A stretch of DNA of 58,212 nt, from assembly GCA_005239435.1 (NCBI GenBank), contig SZNP01000012.1:1-58212 (forward strand), written 5' to 3'. The notes beneath the pieces are model-generated. The model was not told where the DNA came from and did not search any database. It was given only the letters and a program-made list of their open reading frames with translations. Shown here piece after piece: positions 43,579 through 51,991 of this stretch. The position numbers and the translations under genes are program-made. Source of the DNA: Halorussus salinisoli. GTDB taxonomy: Archaea; Halobacteriota; Halobacteria; Halobacteriales; Haladaptataceae. The stretch's first letter is position 1; each line of letters opens with the position of its first letter.

Positions 43579-44597
43579 TAGCTGACGCCTCCTCGGTCGG
43601 TCTGATCGGAAACGAGACTGCTCTGCCTCGAAACGTTACCGCTCTGGCCCGGTTTCTCGTCGCTCGGCGTACTGTGCCGGTCGTCCAGAACGCGCTCGTA
43701 CACCGCCCGGAGTCGCCGCCCGGTGGCTTCGAGGTGCCACTCCGGCGGTAGCTCCGGTCGGCTCTGTGGCGAATCACCCGACCCGGTCGACGAGTCCGCG
43801 AGTACGCGGTCGAGTTCGGTCGTCAACTCGTCGGTCGTCTCGCAGACCGCGGCCCCCGGCACGTCGTCGACGAAGCCCACGTCGGTCGAGACGACAGGGA
43901 GGCCGCAGGCGGCCGCCTCCTTGGCGACCATCGGCCCGCTCTCGCGCCGGGAGGTGACGAGCAGGGCGTCGCTGGCGTTCAGGTAGTAGGGCATCTCGTC
44001 GTGTGGGACCCCGGTGACGGTCCGGAGGTCGGCGTCTGCGTCGGCCTGCTCGACCACCTGCTCGGCCCGCGGGTAGTCCTTCTCGGGTCGCTCGGAGGCG
44101 TACGGAAAGAGAACGACGTTCTCGTCGTCGTCCCAGCCGACTCGCTCGCGGGCAGATTCCTGCGGAATCGGCCGGAACAGGTCGGTGTCGATGCCGAACG
44201 GGACGAGGGTGTAGGGTCTGCCGAGCGTCTCGGCCATCCGCCGACTCGGAAGCACCGTCGCGTCGGCGACTCCGGCGGAGAACCGACTCAACTGGCGAAT
44301 CCACTCGCGCTCGCCCATCAGGTCGGTCCCCCAGAGCGTGAGCACGACCGGCCGCCGGGGAAGCGCCAGCGCGAACGGCGCGGTCAGGCCGTAGTTGGCG
44401 TGGACGAGGTCGTGGTCGTCTAACGCCGCCACGACCTCGGGGTAAAAGCGGGCGTACTCGACGGCCGTCCGGGGTTCGTCCGGATGATGGGACCCCGGTA
44501 CTTCGCAGACCGTGGACTCGACGTCCGCGGCTTCGAGCGCGGCCACCTGCTCGTCGAAGAAGGGTCGCCGTTCGGTGACGAGTTGGAGGACTTTCAC
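43578..44597 (-). CDS. Family 4 (GT-B) glycosyltransferase
   Basis: 339 residues. The N-terminal half has VLTLWGTDLMGEREWIRQLS and PYTLVPFGIDTDLFRP, and the C-terminal half has VVLFPYASERPEKDYPRAEQ, DALLVTSRRESGPMVAKEAA (the E-x7-E nucleotide-sugar motif) and CGLPVVSTDVG. This is the GT4 retaining family. About 40 C-terminal residues are polar and Ser-rich. It overlaps the GT2 gene by ATGA and the GT-C gene by one base, so these act on the same glycan. The sugar is unknown. Confidence 0.85.
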   Translation of the reverse strand: MKVLQLVTERRPFFDEQVAALEAADVESTVCEVPGSHHPDEPRTAVEYARFYPEVVAALDDHDLVHANYGLTAPFALALPRRPVVLTLWGTDLMGEREWIRQLSRFSAGVADATVLPSRRMAETLGRPYTLVPFGIDTDLFRPIPQESARERVGWDDDENVVLFPYASERPEKDYPRAEQVVEQADADADLRTVTGVPHDEMPYYLNASDALLVTSRRESGPMVAKEAAACGLPVVSTDVGFVDDVPGAAVCETTDELTTELDRVLADSSTGSGDSPQSRPELPPEWHLEATGRRLRAVYERVLDDRHSTPSDEKPGQSGNVSRQSSLVSDQTDRGGVS

Positions 44598-45613
44598 TCC
44601 GCTCGCACCTCCCGGTCCCGGTTGGCCTGCATGTCGAGTGTCATGGCGGCCAACAGGGTGAGACAGCCGACGGGGAGCAGTACTGCGGTCGCGATGCTCG
44701 ACGCTCCCACGCCGCCTGCGTTCCCCGTACCTCCGACGACGCCCGTCAGTACCGCGGCCAGCCCCGCCATCGCGCCTACCCCGAGCGAGACGGCCCCGAA
44801 GAGGTAGAACAGCGCCAGCGGGTGGAAGTCCCGAACCAGATACTTCGTGTGGAGTCGCCAGAGGAACCCCTTGAGCAGGAGTACCGACAGCTTTGGGACG
44901 AACGACGAGTACTCGATACTGCTGGTCTCGTCGCCGTACACCGCGGGCATCGGCACGTCCGCGACCGTGAACCCGTAGGCGTTGAGTTTGACGAGTACGT
45001 CGTTACAGAATCCGTAATCGTGATAGAAGTTCCCGGTTCCGAGGGTTTCGAGCGCCTCCCGCGAGATGGCGGTGTAGCCGTTCTGGGGGTCCATAGTCTT
45101 CCAGTAGCCGCTTGCGACCTTCGTGAGGAAGGTCAGAATCCAGTTACCGAATAGCCGCCACGAGGTCATCCCCTGGCGGAACTCCTGCTGGAGCAGTCGA
45201 TTGCCCTTCGCGTAGTCGGCCTGCCCCGAAACCACGGGGTCGAGGAGTCGCGGGAGTTCGTCGGGGTCCATCTGGGCGTCCCCGTTCATGACCGCGATTA
45301 CGTCCACGCCGTCGTCCAGCGCCCGGCGATATCCTGTCGTTATCGCGCCGCCCACGCCGCGGTTCTCCTCGTGACGTATCGGCACGACGCGGTTTCTGAC
45401 GGCGACCCCGCCGTCGGCTTTCGCGGGTTCCTTGACGACCCCGTTTACTCGCTCTGCGGCTCGCTGAACGTGTTCCCACGTGTCGTCGGTCGAACAGTCG
45501 TCTACGACGTAGATTCGGTCCACGAACTCGGGCATCGTCTGTACGACGGTGGCGACGAGTCCGGACTCGTTGTACGCCGGGACGACCACTCCGACTCGCT
45601 TGTCCCGGTACAT
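44594..45613 (-). CDS. Family 2 glycosyltransferase with C-terminal membrane segments (polyprenol-phosphate sugar synthase-like)
   Basis: 339 residues. VGVVVPAYNESGLVATVVQT (8-27), VVDDCSTDDTW and IAVMNGDAQMDPDELP (about 106-121) form the GT-A core of DPM1/AglD-type enzymes, which charge a lipid phosphate or start a glycan. Two membrane segments (about 263-290 and 305-325) close the protein. It starts one base after the dehydrogenase stop and overlaps the GT4 gene by ATGA. Supply of a lipid-linked sugar for the GT-C-like protein is plausible. Confidence 0.83.
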   Translation of the reverse strand: MYRDKRVGVVVPAYNESGLVATVVQTMPEFVDRIYVVDDCSTDDTWEHVQRAAERVNGVVKEPAKADGGVAVRNRVVPIRHEENRGVGGAITTGYRRALDDGVDVIAVMNGDAQMDPDELPRLLDPVVSGQADYAKGNRLLQQEFRQGMTSWRLFGNWILTFLTKVASGYWKTMDPQNGYTAISREALETLGTGNFYHDYGFCNDVLVKLNAYGFTVADVPMPAVYGDETSSIEYSSFVPKLSVLLLKGFLWRLHTKYLVRDFHPLALFYLFGAVSLGVGAMAGLAAVLTGVVGGTGNAGGVGASSIATAVLLPVGCLTLLAAMTLDMQANRDREVRAE

Positions 45614-45614
45614 C

Positions 45615-46958
45615 TCACAGCCTCCGGTAGATGAATCCGTGGTCGGTCGCGGTTTCGGCGTCGAACACGCCGTTCACGTCCATCAGCACGGGGTCGTCGG
45701 CCGCGGCGTCGGAGACCGCCGCGAGGTCGAGTTGCTCGAACGAGTCGTGGGCGGTCGCCAGCAGGACGCAGTCCGCGCCCTCGAACGACAGCGAATCTCG
45801 GATGTCGATGTCGAAGTGATCGCGCATCTCGTCGTCGTCGGCGTGGGGGTCGTGGCCCGAGACGTCGATGTCGTACTCGCGGAGGATGTCGATGACGCCC
45901 TGCACTTCCGAGGTGCGGATGTCGGCGACGTTCGGCTTGTAGGACAGTCCGAGTATCAGGACTTCGCTCTCGCTGAGAACCTTCCCCGCGTCGTTCAACG
46001 CCTTCAGCGTAATCTCTCCGACGTGCTTCGGCATGTACTCGTTTATCTCTCGGCCCTTCAGGGTGAGTTTGGGCGTGTATCCCTGCATCTCCGACCCGTA
46101 GGCGAAGTAGAAGGGGTCGACCGGGATGCAGTGACCGCCGACGAGACCCGGCGAGTAGTCGTGAAAGTTCCACTTGGTTCGGGCCGCGTCGAGGACTTCC
46201 CGGGTGTCGAGGCCCATCTGATGGAACACTATCGAGAGTTCGTTGACCAGTGCGATGTTGATGTCTCGCTGGACGTTCTCGATGCACTTGGTGGCCTCCG
46301 CGGCCTCTATCGAACTCACTCGGTGGACTCCCGCGCCGACCACCGACTCGTAGAGATCCGCGACGTCCTCGCGGACCTCGGGGTCGTCGGCCCCGACGAC
46401 TTTGACGACCTCTCGGAGACCGTGGTCGTCGTCGCCGGGCGAGGTTCGCTCGGGGGAGTACGCGACGTGGAAGTCCTCGCTGACCGAAAGGTCGGAGGTC
46501 GATTCGAGCGCCGGGACCAGCACGTCCCGGGTCGCACCCGGGTACACCGTCGATTCGAGGACGACCGTTGCGCCGGGCGTTATCCACTTGCCGACGGTGC
46601 GGCCTGCCTTCTCGACGTACTCGAAGTTGGGGTTCTGAAACTCGTCTACGGGGGTCGGCACCGTGATACAGACGTATTCGGCGTCGGCGATGGCAGCGGG
46701 GTCGGCGGTGAACTGCACGTCGCTCTCTTCGATGGCGGCGTCACCCACCTCGTCGGTCACGTCGATGCCGCGCTTCAGGCGGTCGATTCGCTCTTCGTCG
46801 ATGTCGTATCCGAGCACCCGCTGTCCCGCGTGGTCGAACTCGACCGCCAGTGGGAGGCCGACGTAGCCGAGACCCACGAGACAGACGGGTACGGACTTCG
46901 GCGTCGTCTGCTGCTCGATAGCTGAAGTCCGGTCGGTGTTCTCGTTGTACGAACTCAT
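45615..46958 (-). CDS. Nucleotide-sugar 6-dehydrogenase (UDP-HexNAc dehydrogenase, TviB/WbpO-like)
   Basis: 447 residues. VCLVGLGYVGLPLAVEFD (about 25-42) binds NAD, VVLESTVYPGATRDVLVP and VAYSPERTSPGDDDHGLREV are family motifs, and GGHCIPVDPFYFAYG holds the catalytic Cys. The YSPERxxPGD form is typical of the TviB/WbpO branch, which oxidises UDP-GlcNAc or UDP-GalNAc to the uronic acid. WecC-type enzymes have CPERVLPG instead, as in the other dehydrogenase here (48114-49364). It is the first gene of the 41.6-47 kb operon and has its own promoter box (47013-47040). Confidence 0.85.
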   Translation of the reverse strand: MSSYNENTDRTSAIEQQTTPKSVPVCLVGLGYVGLPLAVEFDHAGQRVLGYDIDEERIDRLKRGIDVTDEVGDAAIEESDVQFTADPAAIADAEYVCITVPTPVDEFQNPNFEYVEKAGRTVGKWITPGATVVLESTVYPGATRDVLVPALESTSDLSVSEDFHVAYSPERTSPGDDDHGLREVVKVVGADDPEVREDVADLYESVVGAGVHRVSSIEAAEATKCIENVQRDINIALVNELSIVFHQMGLDTREVLDAARTKWNFHDYSPGLVGGHCIPVDPFYFAYGSEMQGYTPKLTLKGREINEYMPKHVGEITLKALNDAGKVLSESEVLILGLSYKPNVADIRTSEVQGVIDILREYDIDVSGHDPHADDDEMRDHFDIDIRDSLSFEGADCVLLATAHDSFEQLDLAAVSDAAADDPVLMDVNGVFDAETATDHGFIYRRL

Positions 46959-47012
46959 GATAGTGTGTCGGAGGTGAAACGGTCTTCGTCGTTGTTCGTC
47001 ACGCAGTGAATC

Positions 47013-47040
47013 GGTATTATTATAGGGCGGATAAGACGCC
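47013..47040 (-). promoter_or_regulatory. Promoter with shared box, dehydrogenase-glycosyltransferase operon
   Basis: In gene orientation GTCTTATCCGCCCTATAATA followed by ATACC, 57 bases before the ATG at 46958, so the mRNA would have a leader of about 30 bases. Confidence 0.55.
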
Positions 47041-47067
47041 GAACGCGCCCGAACTCGGTGAATTCGG

Positions 47068-48117
47068 TCATTTCGCGGCGTGTTCGACGAGTTGGTCTGT
47101 CAGCGAGACGACTTCGTCCCGAACTCGCTGGGACCGCGACCGGTCGAGTCGGGCGTCGTCGGCGTCGAGCCCGGCGACGTAGTCCACGATGCGTTCGGGG
47201 TCCCGGGAGTGGAGGATGCGTCCCTCGTCGACCATCTGCTGGTCGACCGAGAGCAGGGTGTTCGGGAAGAACGACACGGCCGGCTTCCCCATGCAGGCGG
47301 CCTCGCGGGCCATCGTCCCCGACCCTGTGAGGACGCACCGGGAGTGGGCGGCCAACTGGAGACCGTCGTACGCACTCGTCGGGACGTGAACCCGCTCCGG
47401 GTCGAAGCCCTCGGCGTACTTCCGGTCGCCGCGGCCCCGCGGGAGGTAGACGACGTTGTACCCGGCGTCGGTCACGCCGTCGAGAATCGCGGGGACGAGC
47501 GACTCGGCTTCGTCGACGTAGGCGGCGTCTAACGCCTCGGGCCGGACGACGACGTACTGCTCGAACGGGAGTCGGTCGGTGAACGACGCGTCCGGGTCGA
47601 AGTCGGCGACGTAGATGTCCTCCTTGTAGCCGGAGTAGGTGAACACGGAGTCGAGGTCGGCACCGTGCTTTTCGAGTTCCGCGGTCTCGAAGGCGTCCGG
47701 GACCACGGTGTAGGTCGCGCGGGCTTCGAGCCAGTTGTACAACTCCTCGGCCCACAACCCGTCCACGTAGGCGGTGATGTCGTTGTCGGTGAAGTGGATG
47801 GAGGGCATCCCGCGGGCCTTCGAGGCGAGGACGCACATGGCGTTGCGCGACGACAGCGACACGTCGGCGGCCGGGGGCCGGGCCGCGAGCTGGGCGGTCC
47901 GGAGCGGGATACCCAACTTTCGGAGGGTCGGGTCGTCGAAGTCCCGACCCCGAACCTCGAAGTCGAAGCCGACTTCGTCGGCCAGCGAGACGGTCTCGGT
48001 CTTCTCGCGCACGGTGGTCTTCACTCGGAGGTCGGGCAGCGACGAGAGCAACCCCTCGAACAGGAACGGATGGGACGGACTCACGAGGTCCACCCACGCA
48101 GTCGTACTCCGGGTCAT
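47068..48117 (-). CDS. DUF354 family protein (GT-B/epimerase-like fold)
   Basis: 349 residues from the ATG at 48117, whose ATGA overlaps the wecC stop. The sequence DLVSPSHPFLFEGLLSSL, RNAMCVLASKARGMPSIHFT, NYSGYKEDI-type strand and LTGSGTMAREAACMGKPAVS match DUF354, a family with the GT-B fold related to UDP-GlcNAc 2-epimerase and often encoded beside wecB in archaea. Its reaction is unknown; a transferase or epimerase acting on UDP-HexNAc derivatives is likely. Confidence 0.8.
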   Translation of the reverse strand: MTRSTTAWVDLVSPSHPFLFEGLLSSLPDLRVKTTVREKTETVSLADEVGFDFEVRGRDFDDPTLRKLGIPLRTAQLAARPPAADVSLSSRNAMCVLASKARGMPSIHFTDNDITAYVDGLWAEELYNWLEARATYTVVPDAFETAELEKHGADLDSVFTYSGYKEDIYVADFDPDASFTDRLPFEQYVVVRPEALDAAYVDEAESLVPAILDGVTDAGYNVVYLPRGRGDRKYAEGFDPERVHVPTSAYDGLQLAAHSRCVLTGSGTMAREAACMGKPAVSFFPNTLLSVDQQMVDEGRILHSRDPERIVDYVAGLDADDARLDRSRSQRVRDEVVSLTDQLVEHAAK

Positions 48118-49364
48118 AGCGTCTCGACCGCCGCCCCTACTTTGTGCCAACGTTGCTTGTCGAGGACGTCACAGGCGTCCACGACGACGTCGTCGGCCAT
48201 CCGGTTCGCCACCATGCCAGCGCCGAGCGACCCGTACTCGTCGTGGGCCGCGGTCACGACGATGGCGTCGGCGTTCCGGGTCGCGCCCACGAGCGATTCG
48301 AGTCGGAGCGTCGAGTCGGTGACGTGCGGGTCCTGAATCGCCACTTCGGCGTCGCGCGACTGGAGTTCGTCGGCGAGCGCGAGGCCCGGGCTTCCCCGGG
48401 TGTCGTCCACGTTGCCCTTGTAAGCCACGCCGAGGATCGCGATTCGCCGGTCGTCGAGCGACCCGAGGCTCTCGGCCAACTTGTCGGCGACGTAGCCCGG
48501 CATCCCGTCGTTGACGGCCCGAGCGCGCTCCACGAGGTCGAGTCGGTCCGAATCGTGACCGAGGAACCACGGGTCCACGGGGAGGCAGTGGCCCCCGACG
48601 CCGGGACCCGGACTGAGGAGGTCGACTCGCGGGTGGCGGTTGGCGGCTTCGATGGCCGCCCGGGAGTCGACTCCGTAATCGTCGGCCACTTTCGCCACCT
48701 CGTTGGCGAGCGCGACGTTCACGTCCCGGTGGGTGTTCTGGACCAGTTTCACGAACTCGGCGGTCGTCGGGTCGGGCGCGATGGCGACTTCGCCCTCCAC
48801 GACGGTCTCGTAGAGACGCTGGGCCGACTCGGCCGACAGATCGTCCACGCCGCCGACGATTCGGTCGTTCTCTCGGAGTTCGGCGAGCATCTGGCCGGGT
48901 AACACCGTCTCCGGGCAGTGAGCCAGCGAGAAGTCGTCGCCGGCGTCGAGACCGGACGCGGCTTCGAGGGTTTCGAGGAACGGGCCGGTCGTCGTCCCCG
49001 GCGGCACCGTCGATTCGAGGATGACGCCGTCTCCGGGCCGGAGACGCTCGCCGATGCCCTCTGCCGCGGCCCGGACGTATCGCAGGTCCGCTTCCCGGGC
49101 CGACTGGTCGAAGGGAGTCGGCACGCAGACGAGGTGGTAGTCGGCGGCCGGAACCTCGTCGGCGACGTCGAGCGACCCGTCGGCGCGAACGTCTCCGACG
49201 AGGTCGGCCAGTTCCGGTTCTTCGATGTGGGAGTCACCGCTTCGGACCGTCTCGCGGACGGCCGCGTCGGTGTCGTAGCCGACGACCTCGTTGTCGGCGT
49301 CGGCCAGCACCGCGGCGGTCGGGAGACCGATGTAACCGAGACCGTGGACGCAGACGGTGGTCAT
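48114..49364 (-). CDS. wecC: UDP-N-acetyl-D-mannosaminuronate dehydrogenase
   Basis: 416 residues from the ATG at 49364, which overlaps the wecB stop (ATGA). VCVHGLGYIGLPTAAVLADA binds NAD, FSLAHCPETVLPGQMLAELR and ENDRIVGG are the WecC form of the motif, and PGPGVGGHCLPVDPWFL carries the catalytic Cys. It oxidises UDP-ManNAc to UDP-ManNAcA with two NAD. The length is normal. The enzyme acts directly after WecB, whose gene precedes it. Confidence 0.9.
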   Translation of the reverse strand: MTTVCVHGLGYIGLPTAAVLADADNEVVGYDTDAAVRETVRSGDSHIEEPELADLVGDVRADGSLDVADEVPAADYHLVCVPTPFDQSAREADLRYVRAAAEGIGERLRPGDGVILESTVPPGTTTGPFLETLEAASGLDAGDDFSLAHCPETVLPGQMLAELRENDRIVGGVDDLSAESAQRLYETVVEGEVAIAPDPTTAEFVKLVQNTHRDVNVALANEVAKVADDYGVDSRAAIEAANRHPRVDLLSPGPGVGGHCLPVDPWFLGHDSDRLDLVERARAVNDGMPGYVADKLAESLGSLDDRRIAILGVAYKGNVDDTRGSPGLALADELQSRDAEVAIQDPHVTDSTLRLESLVGATRNADAIVVTAAHDEYGSLGAGMVANRMADDVVVDACDVLDKQRWHKVGAAVETL

Positions 49365-50461
49365 TGAACGACCTCCCTGGTAGCGACCGCGGCGGACGTG
49401 TCGAGGATTCGGCTCGCGGCGTCGCCGTCGCCGAAGGGGTTGTCCCATCCGGTGTCGGCCTTGACCATGTCGCGGGACGCGTCGAGGATGCGGGTCGGCG
49501 TCACGCCACCGAGTCGGTTGGCCCCGGCGGCTATCGTCTCGGGGCGTTCGGTGTTCTTCCGGAGGGTGACGCAGGGCACGCCGAGCACGCAGGCCTCCTC
49601 TTGGACGCCGCCGGAGTCGGTCAGAATCAGTCCGGCGTCGCTTTCGAGGCGCAGGAACTCCAGATAGTCGAGCGGTTCCACGACGCGAATCGAGTCGGGC
49701 ACCGTCAGGTCAGACAGTACTTTCCGTGCGCGCGGGTGAACCGGATATATCATCTCCATGTCGAACTCCCGGGCCACCCTGTCGATGCCGGTCAGCACGT
49801 CGGCGAATCGCTCGCGGTCGTCCACGTTCTCGGCTCGGTGGACGGTGACGAGACCGTACTCGCCGGGCGTTACCTCGTAGTCGTCGAGGGCGGTACTCTG
49901 GTCGGCCGCGAGGGTTCGGTGGCGCTGAAGCGCGTCTACGACCGTGTTCCCCGTGACCGAGATGCGGTCGCTGGGGATACCCTCGGCCCGCAGGTTCTCG
50001 GCCGCGGCGGGGGTCGGCGCGAACAGTCGGTCCGCGGTGTGGTCACAGATGATTCGGTTTATCTCCTCGGGCATCCCGCGGTCGTCGCTCCGGAGTCCGG
50101 CCTCGACGTGGCCGAGTTCGGCGTCGAGTTTGCTCGCCGCGATGGTCCCGGCCAGCGTGGTGTTGGTGTCGCCCTGCACGAGTACCGTCTCCGGTTCGGC
50201 GTCGAGCAGGATCTCTTCGACGCCCGCTATCATGTTCCCGGTCTGCTGGCCGTGGGTTTCCGACCCGACGCCCAGCGTGTGGTCTGGCGCGGGAAGCCCC
50301 AACTTGTCGAAGAACACCTCCGTTAGCTGTGGGGAGTAATGCTGTCCGGTGTGGACGACGGTGTGTGGCACGTCGCGCTCCCGGCACTCGCGGATTATCG
50401 GCGCGAGCTTGACTATCTCAGGTCTCGTACCAAGTACGATGGCGAGTTGTGACGAGTTCAT
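49361..50461 (-). CDS. wecB: UDP-N-acetylglucosamine 2-epimerase (non-hydrolysing)
   Basis: 366 residues. IVLGTRPEIVKLAPIIRECR, VHTGQHYS, VLVQGDTNTTLAG, HVEAGLRSDDRGMPEEINRI and LTDSGGVQEEACVLGVPCVTLRKNTERPET are the full set of WecB motifs. It makes UDP-ManNAc from UDP-GlcNAc. It is the first gene of wecB-wecC-DUF354, all coupled by four-base overlaps. The promoter box (50535-50560) is about 75 bases upstream, so the mRNA has a leader of about 50 bases. Confidence 0.93.
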   Translation of the reverse strand: MNSSQLAIVLGTRPEIVKLAPIIRECRERDVPHTVVHTGQHYSPQLTEVFFDKLGLPAPDHTLGVGSETHGQQTGNMIAGVEEILLDAEPETVLVQGDTNTTLAGTIAASKLDAELGHVEAGLRSDDRGMPEEINRIICDHTADRLFAPTPAAAENLRAEGIPSDRISVTGNTVVDALQRHRTLAADQSTALDDYEVTPGEYGLVTVHRAENVDDRERFADVLTGIDRVAREFDMEMIYPVHPRARKVLSDLTVPDSIRVVEPLDYLEFLRLESDAGLILTDSGGVQEEACVLGVPCVTLRKNTERPETIAAGANRLGGVTPTRILDASRDMVKADTGWDNPFGDGDAASRILDTSAAVATREVVQ

Positions 50462-50534
50462 ACGTAAATCGAATGTCCGTAGGCCGCGTACGGATGCGAC
50501 CGTACACGCTCGTCTCTCGGAAGCCCCGGGAGGG

Positions 50535-50560
50535 CCTTTATTATCGGGCGGGTAAGGCGA
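50535..50560 (-). promoter_or_regulatory. Promoter with shared box, wecB operon
   Basis: In gene orientation CGCCTTACCCGCCCGATAAT followed by AAAGG. Confidence 0.6.
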
Positions 50561-50686
50561 GCTCGCGTGATTTCTCGGCGGTTCGGTTCGCGTTGGACCG
50601 GACTCGTCGGCGATTCGCCGCAGATACGTCGGACAGTTGTCAAGAAATCGTCGCTCGAAGCCGAAGCCGACTTTCCACCGAGTTTG

Positions 50687-50712
50687 TGGCTTAGCCCCTC
50701 TATAGTATTACC
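50687..50712 (+). promoter_or_regulatory. Promoter with shared box, transmembrane regulator
   Basis: GGCTTAGCCCCTCTATAGTA followed by TTACC. The first ATG that opens a frame (50737) is 27 bases on. Confidence 0.6.
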
Positions 50713-50736
50713 AAATTAGGTCCGAATGTAGAGAGA

Positions 50737-50847
50737 ATGAGCGCGGACACGCACTGTTTTAGCCGATTGGCACTGCGCCGCGGACAGTTGCGGCCGTTCC
50801 GGCGTGAGACGGACACGCGGGACGACGAACGATGGATAGCGAGATGA
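50737..50847 (+). CDS. Possible 36-residue leader peptide before the transmembrane regulator
   Basis: The ATG is 27 bases after the promoter box, the usual spacing for leaderless starts in this window. The TGA (50845-50847) overlaps an in-frame ATG of the regulator (50844) as ATGA. The peptide is rich in Arg. Translational coupling is plausible; coding is not proven. Confidence 0.3.
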   Translation: MSADTHCFSRLALRRGQLRPFRRETDTRDDERWIAR

Positions 50848-51917
50848 CCGGGCGGTCGACCGTCGTCGCGGGACTTCTCGCGTGCGCCCTCGTGGTCGCG
50901 CTCGTCGCTCCCGTAGCCACGACGGCACAGACCGACGTTGTGGCCGAACAGACCAGCGTTACGACGACACAGACCGACGTTCTGGTTCAAGACGTGTCGA
51001 TATCGGGCGACGCGGTCGCCACGCGGAACGACGGGACCGTCTACCTCTGGCCGTCTCGTTCCTACACGCTGACCGCGACCGTCGACAAGATTGCGACCGC
51101 GGCCGAGTACCGAATCTGCGCCCTGACAGACGCCGTCGAGTTGAACTGTACGACGACGACGCTTCGCCCGGTCACCGCCGAGGTCGAACTCCAGGTTTCG
51201 GAGTCGGTCGCTCTCGGCGCGCAGAACGTCACCGTCACCATGGAGCGAGTGGGCACGAACGAGACGCTCGTAGCGGGCCAACTCGCCCGAATCCACGTCC
51301 TCCGGCCGACCGGCGACACCGACGACGACGGTCTCCAGAACCGGGACGAGCGAGCGGTCGGCACGAATCCCGCACTCGCCGACACCGACGGCGACTTTCT
51401 CGACGACGGCACCGAGGTCGCCCTCGGAACCGACCCGCTGAACCGCGGGACGGCGTTCGTGTTCGGCGCGGTCGCGATGCTCGTCGCCGCGGTCGTGGCG
51501 GGTCTGCTCTTCCGGTACGGGCCACGGATCGTCGCACCGCTCCGAGAGTCGGCGGGTCGCTCCTCTTCGTCACCGACGAGCGAATCGAGTTCGGCCGTCG
51601 AGCGCACGCCTCGCTCGACTCCCGACGAACGCAGTCCCGACTCCGGTTCCACGCTCGATTCGGAGTCGGACTCGTCGCCGCCATTCTCCGACGAGGAACG
51701 GGTTATCCAGTTGCTAGAAGAAGAGGACGGACAGCTTCGACAGAGCGAAATCGTCTCTCGGACGCCGTGGTCGAAGTCGAAGGTGAGTCGGCTTCTGGCT
51801 CGGATGGACGAACAGCAACAGGTCGTGAAGATAAACGCCGGGCGACAGAACGTCATCGTCCTCCCGGGCGAGGAGCCAGCGAAGTTGGAGTCGCTCCGCG
51901 GCGGCGACGAGAGGTGA
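50832..51917 (+). CDS. Transmembrane regulator with two calcium-type repeats and cytoplasmic winged helix (paralogue of 9541-11265)
   Basis: 361 residues from 50832; a start at 50844 (MTGRSTVV) is equally good and overlaps the leader frame. A signal or anchor (about 8-32), then an extracellular domain with two cysteines (96, 106), two DxDxDGLxxxxE-type repeats (162, 184), a membrane segment (about 207-227), a Ser/Pro/Glu linker, and a winged helix (about 285-345: LLEEEDGQLRQSEIVSRTPW, SKSKVSRLLARMDEQQ, VVKINAGRQNVIVL). The helix is closely similar to that of the ten-repeat paralogue. A membrane-bound one-component transcription factor is the best reading. It faces the wecB operon, which shares its promoter box. 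Confidence 0.85.
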   Translation: MDSEMTGRSTVVAGLLACALVVALVAPVATTAQTDVVAEQTSVTTTQTDVLVQDVSISGDAVATRNDGTVYLWPSRSYTLTATVDKIATAAEYRICALTDAVELNCTTTTLRPVTAEVELQVSESVALGAQNVTVTMERVGTNETLVAGQLARIHVLRPTGDTDDDGLQNRDERAVGTNPALADTDGDFLDDGTEVALGTDPLNRGTAFVFGAVAMLVAAVVAGLLFRYGPRIVAPLRESAGRSSSSPTSESSSAVERTPRSTPDERSPDSGSTLDSESDSSPPFSDEERVIQLLEEEDGQLRQSEIVSRTPWSKSKVSRLLARMDEQQQVVKINAGRQNVIVLPGEEPAKLESLRGGDER

Positions 51918-51991
51918 GGAGGGGTTTCTCGGGGCATCGACGGGCGAACCGACACAGTAATTGACACTGATTCTGAATTTGTCGATCGGTT

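Larger units (their letters stand above)
50462..50831. other. Divergent intergenic region (wecB and transmembrane regulator)
   Basis: It holds two copies of the shared promoter box, one for wecB (50535-50560, leftward) and one for the regulator (50687-50712, rightward), and a possible leader frame from 50737. Confidence 0.6.
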
